From Planctomycetota bacterium (lineage in GTDB: Bacteria; Planctomycetota; Phycisphaerae; UBA1845; PWPN01), in the NCBI GenBank assembly GCA_022711465.1, contig JAKLEZ010000007.1:215624-279623 (forward strand): a stretch of 64,000 nt of DNA. Reading direction: 5' to 3'. The notes beneath the pieces are model-generated. The model was not told the origin of the DNA and searched no databases. It saw nothing but the letters and a program-made list of their open reading frames with translations. This document shows, one piece after another, positions 53,908-62,197 of this stretch (position 1 is the stretch's first letter; each line of letters begins with the position of its first letter). The translations under genes and the position numbers were made by a program.

Positions 53908-53918
53908 GGGAGGCGGGT

Positions 53919-54965
53919 GTGCCAAGTCGGTTGCGTGCGGATTTCCAGCCTGAGGAGCTGTCGGCGGTCTTATCCCGCTACGACCTGGGCACGATCACCC
54001 GGCTCGACAAGCAGCTCAAGGGTTCCCGTCGCTCACCGAAGGTGATCATCACCGCGGACTGCGGTCGTTTCCTGCTCAAGCGGCGGGCTCGGGGGCGCGA
54101 TCATCCGCTCAAGGTGGCCTTTGCCCATTCGGTGCAGCGTTTTCTGGCGGAGCGAGGGTTTCCCGTTCCGGCCCTGGTGCCGGTCAAGGACGGTTCGGGC
54201 ACGATGGTCATTCTCGACGAGCTCATTTACGAGCTTTTCGCCTATGTGCCTGGCGGTCCTTACGATCATTCGCGGCACTGTACGGCGGACGCCGGTCGGC
54301 TGCTGGGCGAGTTTCACAATCTGTTAGCGGACTACCACTCGGATTGGGAGCCCGCCCGGCGCGGGTATCACGACTCCAATCTGGTTCGCAGCAACCTGAA
54401 TGGTGTTCCGGCCAGTGTCGGCAAGGATGACAGCGTGGTTGGTCGAGAATCGGAGCTTCTGTCCACCGTCGGGCAGTTGTTCGACGCTTACGAGGATGCC
54501 GCCCAGCGGGTGAATGACGCGGGCTTCTACTCCTGGCCGGTGCAGATCGTTCACGCCGATTGGCATCCGGGCAACATGTTGTTTGCCGAGGGCCGTGTGG
54601 CGGCGGTCATCGACTATGATTCCCTGCACCTGCTGCCGTCGGTGACCGACCTGGCGAACGGTCTGCTTCAGTTCTCGATCATCGGCGGACCCGTTGATCC
54701 GCGGCAATGGCCTCCGGAACTGGACGAAAGCCGATTCCGTCAATTTCGCCATGGCTACGAGAGAACCTGCGACGGGGCGATGGTCCAGTACGAGGCGGTC
54801 CCGTGGCTGATGATCGAAGCCCTCATCGCCGAAGCGGTCATGCCGATCGCGGCTACGGGTTCCTTTGGGCGAATCGAGGGTTTCCGGTTCTTGCGGATGA
54901 TCGGCCGGAAAGTGGCTTGGCTGCGAGCCAACGCCGAGCGGCTGATCGAGCTGGCCCGGGCTTGA
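53919..54965 (+). CDS. aminoglycoside phosphotransferase-fold kinase (CotS/HSK2-like)
   Basis: A 348-residue small-molecule kinase. The catalytic loop IVHADWHPGNMLF (HxDxxxxN) and the metal-binding VIDYDS are intact; the N-lobe has FLLKRRARG with the ATP-binding Lys and VILDELIYELFAYVPGGPY. The GTG start at 53919 lies 11 nt after the LOG-family gene. The phosphate acceptor cannot be inferred; resistance to an aminoglycoside is not implied by the fold. Confidence 0.87.
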   Translation: MPSRLRADFQPEELSAVLSRYDLGTITRLDKQLKGSRRSPKVIITADCGRFLLKRRARGRDHPLKVAFAHSVQRFLAERGFPVPALVPVKDGSGTMVILDELIYELFAYVPGGPYDHSRHCTADAGRLLGEFHNLLADYHSDWEPARRGYHDSNLVRSNLNGVPASVGKDDSVVGRESELLSTVGQLFDAYEDAAQRVNDAGFYSWPVQIVHADWHPGNMLFAEGRVAAVIDYDSLHLLPSVTDLANGLLQFSIIGGPVDPRQWPPELDESRFRQFRHGYERTCDGAMVQYEAVPWLMIEALIAEAVMPIAATGSFGRIEGFRFLRMIGRKVAWLRANAERLIELARA

Positions 54966-54979
54966 GGGGCGGATCGCTC

Positions 54980-56209
54980 ATGACGGCGTGGCTGGTCTTC
55001 GGGCTTCTCTTGGCGGCCAACGGAGTGGTAGGCAACTCGCCTGGCGTGTCGGCGTCCCGACCCGCGACCTCATCGGCTCCGGTGGTCTCCGCCTCTCTTC
55101 TCTCCTCGCTCATCGACCGACTGGACCATCCGAGCTATGCGGTTCGCGATCGGACCACCGTTCAGCTGGCCCGGCTCGACCCTTCCGTGCTCGACACGCT
55201 GGTGGTCAAGTACCGTCAGATCCATGGGCACGAGAAGAAGCTCCGTCTGCGGCACGTGATCGAGCAGATGTACCTGACTCGGCTGCAGGCTGGGGAAGAG
55301 GCCTTTCTGGGAATCAGGTTGATGGCGGTCAGCGGGGTAGTGGATCCTGCCACCGGCCGCAGCGGGGATTGCGTTTACGTCAACGAGGCTCTCAAGGGGC
55401 AACCGGCGGAGAAGGCGGGCGTTCGTGACGGCGATCTGATCGTCGAGTTCGACGGCAAGCCGATTGCGTGGTTTCTTGCGGGTGCGGCCCCCGCCCAGCT
55501 CGCCGGCGGTGGGGGGGGGGCTGCGGTCGCTCCGCCCGCGCCGGTTCAGCCGGTGGCGGTACCGACCGAGAAGATCGAGCGGTTCACCTGGCATGTGAAG
55601 CGGCGTGGGGCGGGGACGACGGCGAGGATTCGTCTGCTGCGGTGTCTTCCGGAGCGGAAGCTGGAGTTGACCATCAAGGCGGAACCTGCCAAGACGTTGG
55701 CGGGAGCGAGCTTCCTGCCCGTGCCCGGCATCATGCTGGGTGCGTCGCCCCTGACCATCAGCCAGATCCAGGGTGGTTTGATGGTGACCGATGTGGCCGC
55801 CGACTCACCGGCCGCCGCCGCCGGCCTGAAGCCGATGGATGTGCTGGTGGAGGCCGCATATTCCCTGCCCTCTCCGGGTGGCGATGTAGTCGGGCAGGGA
55901 GGTATCTTGCCCATCCTTGACGAAGACAGCTGGGAGAGTCTCTGTTCGCGGCTCAAGCCGGGGGCATCTCTGCTGATCGGAGCCAGGTCAATCCAGCAAG
56001 AGGTTTTGAGTGTGACGCTGGGGCGCCGGCCGGTGAATTTGATGAATCCGGCCGACATGGCCGAGGCCAGGGCCAGGTTTGCCGGGTGGTGGCGCGAGAA
56101 GACCGGTGAGACCTCGGTGCTTCCGCGCGACCCGCTCGGTCAGCGTCTATACGGGGGCGACGTGGACACCGCCACTCCCTCGCCGTCAGGCCCTGGTGTG
56201 GTCCCGTGA
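54980..56209 (+). CDS. secreted protein with two PDZ-like domains
   Basis: A 409-residue exported protein beginning MTAWLVFGLLLAANGVVG. Residues ~40-105 are a helical region (DRLDHPSYAVRDRTTVQLARL) resembling a HEAT-like or ruler segment. Two PDZ-type ligand-binding modules follow: GKPAEKAG-like QPAEKAGVRDGDLIVEFDGKP near 140, and VTDVAADSPAAAAGLKPMDVLVEAAY near 275. No protease domain is present. It starts 15 nt after the kinase gene and likely forms an operon with it and the LOG-family gene. Adaptor role inferred only. Confidence 0.82.
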   Translation: MTAWLVFGLLLAANGVVGNSPGVSASRPATSSAPVVSASLLSSLIDRLDHPSYAVRDRTTVQLARLDPSVLDTLVVKYRQIHGHEKKLRLRHVIEQMYLTRLQAGEEAFLGIRLMAVSGVVDPATGRSGDCVYVNEALKGQPAEKAGVRDGDLIVEFDGKPIAWFLAGAAPAQLAGGGGGAAVAPPAPVQPVAVPTEKIERFTWHVKRRGAGTTARIRLLRCLPERKLELTIKAEPAKTLAGASFLPVPGIMLGASPLTISQIQGGLMVTDVAADSPAAAAGLKPMDVLVEAAYSLPSPGGDVVGQGGILPILDEDSWESLCSRLKPGASLLIGARSIQQEVLSVTLGRRPVNLMNPADMAEARARFAGWWREKTGETSVLPRDPLGQRLYGGDVDTATPSPSGPGVVP

Positions 56210-56218
56210 GATGGCCCG

Positions 56219-57172
56219 TCAGTGGTGGGGGTGAACCGGTTGCGTGCTCGCCGGCGCCGACGCCGCCGGTGACCTGCCGAAGAGGCTCTCATCGCCGGTC
56301 ATGATGATGGTCGCATGGTCGTTGACCAGTTTGCGGTAGCTTTCGATCTTGCGCATCAGATCGGTCAGTTCGGGGTTCATGCGTCGGGTGTTGGAGTGGA
56401 TTCTGTCGGCCTCGGCGCGACCCTCCTCGCGGATCACGGCGGCTCTGGATTCGGCTTGGGCGGCAATCTGCTCGCTCTCGGCTTTGGCCGCCGCCTTGAT
56501 CTCGGCCAGGCGCAAGTGGGTTGTGAGCCGGATGCGATCCTTTTCGCTCTCGATTGTGGCTATCGCCTGCCGGTACAGCGACTCGGCGGCATGGTCCTGC
56601 CGGGCCATACGACGGAGTCGTACGTCGCGCACATCGAGGCCGAGGAGATGGTGGGCTTTCGACCGGACGGCTCGGCTGATCTGCTGAACGGTCTGGGCCA
56701 GGGCTGACTCGGTGGATGCATTGGCCTGGTCGCCGGCTCGCATCCAGTGGCTGAGTGGCCAGGCGGGCAGTTCCGCGTCGAGGCTCGCCCACACGAGGTC
56801 GGCCAGTCGCTGCCGGGCGGTATCTTCGTCTCCCACAGTCCGCAGGAACGTGTCGGTTGCGTCTTCAGCCACCCGCCAGCAGATCATCGGCTGCACGAGA
56901 ATCGGCTCGAGTCGGGCGGTGTATCTCTCGCCGGGTTCGAGCACGAGGAGGTGCACCCGCCGGTCGAGGATCTTCACCTCCTCCCAGGGCCATTTGGCGT
57001 GGATGCCGGCGCCGCGGGCGGACGGTCCGGTCGGGTGGCCGAAGCGAAACACGACTGCGGCCTGATCCGCCTGAACCACGAAGAAGCTCGTGCGGGCCAG
57101 CAGGCAGATCGCGACGGCCGCCGCCACCGACATGGCTGCGAGCCGGAGGCTCCGCTGTCGTGCCGGAGTCAT
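56219..57172 (-). CDS. HflC-like SPFH/band 7 membrane protein
   Basis: A 317-residue single-pass membrane protein: N-terminal helix (LAAMSVAAAVAICLLARTSFFVV), SPFH domain (QADQAAVVFRFGHPTG, GIHAKWPWEEVKILDRRV, ERYTARLEPILVQPMICWRV) and a long charged helix (RLAEIKAAAKAESEQIAAQAESRAAVIREEGRAEADRI). The pattern is HflC, which with HflK forms a cage around FtsH and regulates proteolysis. Its ATG overlaps the hflK-like stop by 4 nt (ATGA). No ftsH is in the window. Confidence 0.88.
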   Translation of the reverse strand: MTPARQRSLRLAAMSVAAAVAICLLARTSFFVVQADQAAVVFRFGHPTGPSARGAGIHAKWPWEEVKILDRRVHLLVLEPGERYTARLEPILVQPMICWRVAEDATDTFLRTVGDEDTARQRLADLVWASLDAELPAWPLSHWMRAGDQANASTESALAQTVQQISRAVRSKAHHLLGLDVRDVRLRRMARQDHAAESLYRQAIATIESEKDRIRLTTHLRLAEIKAAAKAESEQIAAQAESRAAVIREEGRAEADRIHSNTRRMNPELTDLMRKIESYRKLVNDHATIIMTGDESLFGRSPAASAPASTQPVHPHH

Positions 57173-58974
57173 GGTCTGCCTCCCGGGGGTTGAGAGGTGG
57201 CGGCAGGCTGGGTCTTGGCCGGAAGCGAAGGCGGCCCAGGGGTGTTCGCCGGCTCGCTGTTTCCGACCATGAACTGGATCCTGCTGCTCAGGGCCGGGTC
57301 GACCAGGACTTTCGGCCGTCCGGACGCATCCTTGATCAGCAGGTTGAGAATCAGCTGCTCGCGAACTTCGGAGGGATTGTCTCGAAAGGCCCGGAGATGA
57401 AGCTGGACTCGTTGAGCCAGCGCCGTGGCCGCCGCCACCGTCCTCGTTCGCTCAGTCTCAGCAGCATTGACCAGATCCGCCGCCTGGGCCTTAGCATCGG
57501 CGATCGTTCGCTCCTTCTCGGCCAGGGCTTTCTGGATGGCAGCGGCCTTGTCGGCTTCGGCCAGTGCCAGGCGATGGAAAGTGTCCGTGATACTGACCGA
57601 TGTTGTTCCTCTCGGCGGGGCCAGCTCATCGAGAATCAGCCCGTGGATGCGAATACCGGTGGCGAGTGCGTTCAGCCGTTGCTGCAGGGTGTCCTTGAGC
57701 CGGGTGGAGAGGACACCTCGTTCCGGGCCGAGTGCCCACAGTACTGAGCATCCAGCCAGGTTTTCGACCAGCGCTGCCTCGGCCGCTGTGGCGATCAGAC
57801 GATCTGGATCCTCAACCGTGAGTACGAAAGTCTCGACATCCTCGACGGCGTACTCAACTCGGCCGGAGACACGCACGGCGGCATCCGAGGTCAAGAAGAG
57901 GCTGGAGACTCGTTCGCCCGATATCGCCGAGGCGGGGCCTCTGTCAGTGGCCGGCGAGCCGATCCGGACCTCTCGGATCAAGCCAGGTTGAAGCCAGGCG
58001 AGCGTCTCGACCGGCCACAGCGGTCGGAAGTGAAGGCCGGGTCCGCAGACGCTAACGATGTGGCCGAACCGCTGCACGATGACGGCCTCGTCGGTGTTCA
58101 CGCTGAGACACGATGCGGCTATACCGGCGATGGCGGACAGGCATGCCAGGCCAAGGAGGATGGCCCCTTGTCGAGTTCGCCTGTTCCTGAGCGTGAGCTT
58201 CGGCCGGATCGAGCATCTTGCGTGCGGCCGAGGGGCGGCCGTCGCGAGGGGTTTCGCTGTGTCGGTGTCTGTGGAGACCTGTCGGATGAGCGCGGACTGT
58301 TCTTCGGCCGTGAGGGTGGACGGCGCGCCGGTGCGTCTGACCGATTCGTCCTGATTGCCATTTTGGGAGGGACTGTCCGCGGTGACCCTGGGGGATGGCT
58401 TTTCGACACGCCTGGAGGTCGAGCCGGCATCAACCTGGGCGGCGGTGCAGAGGACGTCCGAAGGAGGTTTCGGATGGGTCTCGTGCCCGACGGCGAGCAC
58501 CCCCAGCAATGACCGGCGGATCTCCTTGGAGGCTCCGACGTGGTGGAAAGCGGCGACCAGGATCGATGCCCAGTGGTTTCGGTCATGGTCGGCCAGAGCG
58601 GCCCGGGCCGGCTCCGTGATGGGAATACCTGCGTCCTCTATGAACTGCTCCGTGCCCAGGAGCACGTCGAAATCGTCGATGCTTCCGTCGATGCCCTGGC
58701 CGGGAATCGGGTGCCAATGGCCGCTGCCGTTATTGGCCGGTTCCTCGGGGGGTGATGGCGGGATGCCGCGTTCCCGGAGCGCGGCGGCGATGGTTTCGGC
58801 AAGTGGAGAGTCGGTGGGCCACTGGATTCTGTTGACCAGATGGAGCAGGTCCTTCTCGCCGATGGGTGTCAAGGTGACAATTCGGTGGATCCTGAGCGAG
58901 GCGCAGCGAGCGCCTTCCGAGGACTCGAAGGCGAACAAGTCCGAGCAGGATAGCGTCTCCAGGGACATGTTCAT
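57169..58974 (-). CDS. HflK-like SPFH protein with long N-terminal extension
   Basis: A 601-residue protein from ATG 58974 (GGAAG 5 nt upstream; the frame is open 40 codons further 5'). Residues ~270-290 are a transmembrane helix (GAILLGLACLSAIAGIAA), followed by the SPFH domain (NTDEAVIVQRFGHIVSVCGPGLHFRPLWPVETLAWLQPGLIREVRIG) and a coiled coil (LAEADKAAAIQKALAEKERTIADAKAQAADLVNAAETERTRTVAAATALAQ). The first ~265 residues are extra: a possibly globular part (RIVTLTPIGEKDLLHLVNRIQW, FIEDAGIPITEPARAALADHDRNHWASILVAAFHHVG) and a Ser/Thr/Pro linker. HflK proteins usually have only ~80 residues, Gly-rich, before the helix. Forms a pair with the HflC-like protein. Confidence 0.82.
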   Translation of the reverse strand: MNMSLETLSCSDLFAFESSEGARCASLRIHRIVTLTPIGEKDLLHLVNRIQWPTDSPLAETIAAALRERGIPPSPPEEPANNGSGHWHPIPGQGIDGSIDDFDVLLGTEQFIEDAGIPITEPARAALADHDRNHWASILVAAFHHVGASKEIRRSLLGVLAVGHETHPKPPSDVLCTAAQVDAGSTSRRVEKPSPRVTADSPSQNGNQDESVRRTGAPSTLTAEEQSALIRQVSTDTDTAKPLATAAPRPHARCSIRPKLTLRNRRTRQGAILLGLACLSAIAGIAASCLSVNTDEAVIVQRFGHIVSVCGPGLHFRPLWPVETLAWLQPGLIREVRIGSPATDRGPASAISGERVSSLFLTSDAAVRVSGRVEYAVEDVETFVLTVEDPDRLIATAAEAALVENLAGCSVLWALGPERGVLSTRLKDTLQQRLNALATGIRIHGLILDELAPPRGTTSVSITDTFHRLALAEADKAAAIQKALAEKERTIADAKAQAADLVNAAETERTRTVAAATALAQRVQLHLRAFRDNPSEVREQLILNLLIKDASGRPKVLVDPALSSRIQFMVGNSEPANTPGPPSLPAKTQPAATSQPPGGRP

Positions 58975-59249
58975 GCCGGCTTCCGTCTCCTCCTCTGGCC
59001 GATCTCCTGCCCTGTGGGTCGCGGCGTGTCTCGCCTGCGGAAGAGTGTATTCTACGGATTCGACGGGGGTGTCGCAACGCGGTTTCTTCGCCAAACGCGG
59101 GCGAGAGGCAAGAATGAGTAACGCCTCAGAATGTCAACAGGATGGGCTTTCCGGATCGCCGGTCGGTAAGGGTCGAGGATTCGGGATGGGCATGATGCCT
59201 GGAGAAAGCACCCGCTGGTGGGCTGTTTCCGGGGCTTGTCGCCCCCTGG

Positions 59250-59279
59250 TTGCCTCTGCCGGGACCGGGCGGCTACCAT
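59250..59279 (+). promoter_or_regulatory. promoter TTGCCT-N18-TACCAT, leaderless layout
   Basis: TTGCCT (59250-59255), 18 nt, TACCAT (59274-59279), then 6 nt to ATG 59286. Confidence 0.4.
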
Positions 59280-59285
59280 GGGGAT

Positions 59286-60347
59286 ATGTCAACCATGTCC
59301 ACGATGCGTGCTCTGGTTTTCGAGGCTCCTGGGCGTCAGGTTCTCAGCCGACTTCCCCGGCCTGTACCAGGGGAAGGCGAGGTTGTGGTTCGGGTCTGCT
59401 GGACGGCCATCTGTGGTACTGATATCAGGATCGTTCGCGGGACCAAGGCTCGAGACGTCCGGATCGGCTGCCCGATTGGGCATGAGGTGGCGGGGACGAT
59501 CGCGGTCGTGGGGCCGGGCGTGAGGGGTTATGCAGAGGGCGAGCGGGTGGCCGTCTGTGTCGTTGTGTCCTGCGGCGAGTGCGAGTTCTGTCAGGCCAAC
59601 CATGAGAACCTGTGCGCATCTCGGCGGACGATAGGATATCACACCGACGGCTCATTCGCCGACTGTCTGCTCATCCCTGCGCAGGCGATTCGGCGCGGCA
59701 ATCTGTACAAGCTGCCCGAGAGCATCGGGCTGGACGTGGCGCCGATACTTGAGCCGATGGGTTGCTGTCTGAACGGCCAGCATGAAATGGGACTCGGGGA
59801 TACTGAGTCTACACCGGCTGGAAGGCCGCTGTCGCTGGCCATCTTTGGGGCCGGGCCTATCGGGATGCTGCATATGTTGCTGGCACGGGCTCGCGTTCCA
59901 GGCATCAGGGTGACGATGATCGAACCGCTGGAGCATCGGCGGCGGTTGGCCATGGCGATGGGCGCGCCACGGGTGTGCTCGCCTGGCGAGTTCGTCGGTA
60001 CGAACGAGTTCGATGTCGTGATCCTGGCGGTGGACGTGCCGGAACTCGTGCCGATCGCGTTGAAGGCCCTGCGGCCCTGTGGTCGTTTGAGCTTGTTCTC
60101 AGGATACCCGGTCGGTTCGGCATCGATGATCGATCCGAACATGATTCACTACAGGCAGATCAAGGTCTTTGGGGCGTCGGAATCACGTCGCTGCGACTTT
60201 GCCGAGGCCTTGGCGCTCGTGGCCGCGGGTCACGTCGATCCCTCGCCGCTGATCACCCACCACTTCGGCCTGGCCGATCATGCGGAAGCATTCCGCGTGG
60301 CGAGCGAGCGGGTCGGCCTGAAGGTCGTGTTTGACATGGAAGCGTAG
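59286..60347 (+). CDS. zinc-dependent alcohol/sorbitol dehydrogenase family protein
   Basis: A 353-residue medium-chain dehydrogenase. Catalytic zinc ligands Cys in ICGTDIR and His-Glu in GHEVAGTI; the structural zinc site is CGECEFCQANHENLC (four Cys). NAD-binding SLAIFGAGPIGMLHMLLARA. The motif CNGQHE-type region (EPMGCCLNGQHEM) and lid are usual for sorbitol/threonine dehydrogenase-like members. Start could be ATG 59286, 59295 or 59304. Substrate not identifiable. It lies upstream of the nucleotidyltransferase-SET gene but with a 137-nt gap, so it may be unrelated. Confidence 0.88.
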   Translation: MSTMSTMRALVFEAPGRQVLSRLPRPVPGEGEVVVRVCWTAICGTDIRIVRGTKARDVRIGCPIGHEVAGTIAVVGPGVRGYAEGERVAVCVVVSCGECEFCQANHENLCASRRTIGYHTDGSFADCLLIPAQAIRRGNLYKLPESIGLDVAPILEPMGCCLNGQHEMGLGDTESTPAGRPLSLAIFGAGPIGMLHMLLARARVPGIRVTMIEPLEHRRRLAMAMGAPRVCSPGEFVGTNEFDVVILAVDVPELVPIALKALRPCGRLSLFSGYPVGSASMIDPNMIHYRQIKVFGASESRRCDFAEALALVAAGHVDPSPLITHHFGLADHAEAFRVASERVGLKVVFDMEA

Positions 60348-60484
60348 GGAGTGCTTCCCCAGCCTGGGATGCTGGGGGGCCGCCGATTATCGGTCCTCCG
60401 TCTTTCGTCCGCTGCCGGCACCGGGCAACTCAAGTTTCTCCGCCAGCGTCCGATCATATAGGTTAGGATTCTGGTTATCGGTAC

Positions 60485-61762
60485 ATGGTAACGACCTTGC
60501 GTAATGTCCGATTGATGCACGTTCTGGAGCGGCTTGCCGCCCGGTTTAGCGAGGCGGGAGTGCCGCTGATCGTGCTTAAGGGAGGTGCCCTGCAGCTCCT
60601 GTTGTACCGTCGGCCGGAGGAGCGGCCGATGGACGATCTCGATTTGCTGGTGCGCCCGCGGGATGTTGAGAAGGCTCAGGCCTTGCTGATCGAAGCCGGC
60701 TGTCTTCGTGGGGAGGAGCTGGTTCGCGAGGACTTCTTTCCCCGCTTTCACTATGAGATGGCCTACAGTTATGGCCGGCTCTGCCCGGTGAAGATCGATC
60801 TGCACGTCCGGCCCTTCCGTCCGCTTCGGTATTCGCGCACCGTGCCCGACGCGGCCTTCTGGGAACGCGCGGTTGCGGTTCCCATCGGCCAGTCAACCGT
60901 GCTTGTGCCCGAAGCGGGGGACATGCTGATTCACCTGGCGGTTCATGCTGAGGTTCATGGAGATTCAAGACCGCAGTGGCGGATGGACGTCGAGCGGTTC
61001 GTGGAGGCCTTTGAATCGAGCATCGACTGGGGCAGAGTCGTGGCGACCGCTCGAGCGTGGGATCTCGTTTTGCCACTTCGTCGTGCGCTTCGCCGCATCA
61101 GGGCGGAATCGGGTCCGCTCTGTCCTGGGCAGGTGCTCCGTCAGCTTGACCGTGTGCACGTGGGTTGGCGCGGCCGGTTGGCTTTGTGGCAGGCTCCGCG
61201 GGACATGGACCATCCGGTGAGGCATGTCGTGGTGGGCGCTCTGTGTACACCGGGGTTTCGGTTTTCGCTGGCTTACCTTGGTGCGGTCCTGTTTCCCGAC
61301 GCCGCGCACATGGAAGGCTGGTACGGGCGGAACCACCGGTTGTGGCTTCTTTGTGCCCATGGCTTGCGGATTCTCTGGCCGGTGCTTCGCAGGGTTGTTC
61401 CGGTCTGGTATCGCTTTTCGGGAATTCGCACCGGCAAGAGCGCGATTCACGGGACGGGTGTTTTCGCGGTTCGAGACATCGCTGCCGGGAAGATCATCAC
61501 CCGCTATCATGGGCAGCCGGTGGAGAAGAAGGGACCCTACGTTGGGCGACAGGAGAAGCAGGGAGATCGCCGTCAATACTATGAGATCACGGGGAGGCTG
61601 AGGTTCCTGAATCACTCCTGTCGACCGAATGCGAAGCTCGACGGCTTCGATCTGGTTGCCTTGAAGCCGATCGTTGCCGGCCAGGAGATTACCATCGACT
61701 ACGGTCCGGACGCGTGTTCCTGCCGGAAGCCTCCGGGAGGTGCCCGGGCAGGGGTGGCCTGA
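60485..61762 (+). CDS. nucleotidyltransferase (NTP_transf_5-type) fused to a SET domain
   Basis: A 425-residue fusion. Residues ~1-300 match the Mn/Mg-dependent nucleotidyltransferase-like family often found with PqqD proteins: LIVLKGGALQLLLY (KGG at 32-34), the acidic pair in ERPMDDLDLLVR (50-52), KIDLHVRPFRP near 103 and DMLIHLAVHAEVHGD near 146. Residues ~315-413 are a SET domain: HGTGVFAVRDIAAGKIITRYHG, RFLNHSCRPNAKL (373-385), VAGQEITIDYG (397-407) and a post-SET-like CSC at 411-413. SET domains transfer methyl groups from SAM to lysine. Followed 73 nt later by the small Cys-rich protein gene. The combination is unfamiliar to me. Confidence 0.85.
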   Translation: MVTTLRNVRLMHVLERLAARFSEAGVPLIVLKGGALQLLLYRRPEERPMDDLDLLVRPRDVEKAQALLIEAGCLRGEELVREDFFPRFHYEMAYSYGRLCPVKIDLHVRPFRPLRYSRTVPDAAFWERAVAVPIGQSTVLVPEAGDMLIHLAVHAEVHGDSRPQWRMDVERFVEAFESSIDWGRVVATARAWDLVLPLRRALRRIRAESGPLCPGQVLRQLDRVHVGWRGRLALWQAPRDMDHPVRHVVVGALCTPGFRFSLAYLGAVLFPDAAHMEGWYGRNHRLWLLCAHGLRILWPVLRRVVPVWYRFSGIRTGKSAIHGTGVFAVRDIAAGKIITRYHGQPVEKKGPYVGRQEKQGDRRQYYEITGRLRFLNHSCRPNAKLDGFDLVALKPIVAGQEITIDYGPDACSCRKPPGGARAGVA

Positions 61763-61835
61763 TTGGCGGCGTGGCGTCTACGGAACGGGCTGACCTGGTG
61801 GCAAGAGGGAGCAGGCAAGTTGAGGAGAAGCCGAT

Positions 61836-62174
61836 TTGAGCGAATGCGACACAACTCCGGATAGCGAGGCGAAGGCCTCCGTGGAAGCGATCCCGTCGCC
61901 GTCGACGGAGCCACAGGCGCCCGGGGCAGGCCTGACGACCCGCCGGGGTTTCCTTGGAGGGGCAAGCAAGAAGGCGCTGTACATCACCCCGGGGATCCTG
62001 ACGCTCACCGCCCAGCAGGCGATGGCGTCGGGTTTCGTCTGCGGCTCGGCCTTGCAGCATACGGTGGGTTCGCCGTGTGCCACGGACGGAACGCAGAAGG
62101 ACTGCTGCCCCGTGGACATGGACAACAATCCCTTGCGGTGCAGCGAGGCAACCATGTTGTGCGAGAACTACTGA
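61836..62174 (+). CDS. small exported six-cysteine protein with Tat-like leader (possible modified peptide)
   Basis: A 112-residue protein. TTG 61836 is chosen because AGGAG lies 8 nt upstream; no ATG is suitable. A polar N-terminus (~30 residues, Ser/Pro/Glu-rich) precedes a twin-arginine-like signal (LTTRRGFLGGASKKALYI, then PGILTLTAQQAMAS). Cleavage near residue 64 would leave ~48 residues with six Cys (69, 81, 90, 91, 102, 109), an even number suitable for three disulfides, and Asp/Asn-rich loops (CCPVDMDNNPLRC). Small proteins with a KKALY..P..LTL leader occur in Planctomycetota, generally uncharacterised. Its neighbours are a disulfide catalyst and a PqqD-like protein. Confidence 0.7.
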   Translation: MSECDTTPDSEAKASVEAIPSPSTEPQAPGAGLTTRRGFLGGASKKALYITPGILTLTAQQAMASGFVCGSALQHTVGSPCATDGTQKDCCPVDMDNNPLRCSEATMLCENY

Positions 62175-62197
62175 ACGAGGCGGAGCGTGTGGTGGGC

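Noticed and set aside
53919..54965. Aminoglycoside resistance gene
   Set aside because: The fold motif HxDxxxxN is shared by many small-molecule kinases; nothing points to antibiotic substrates or mobility.
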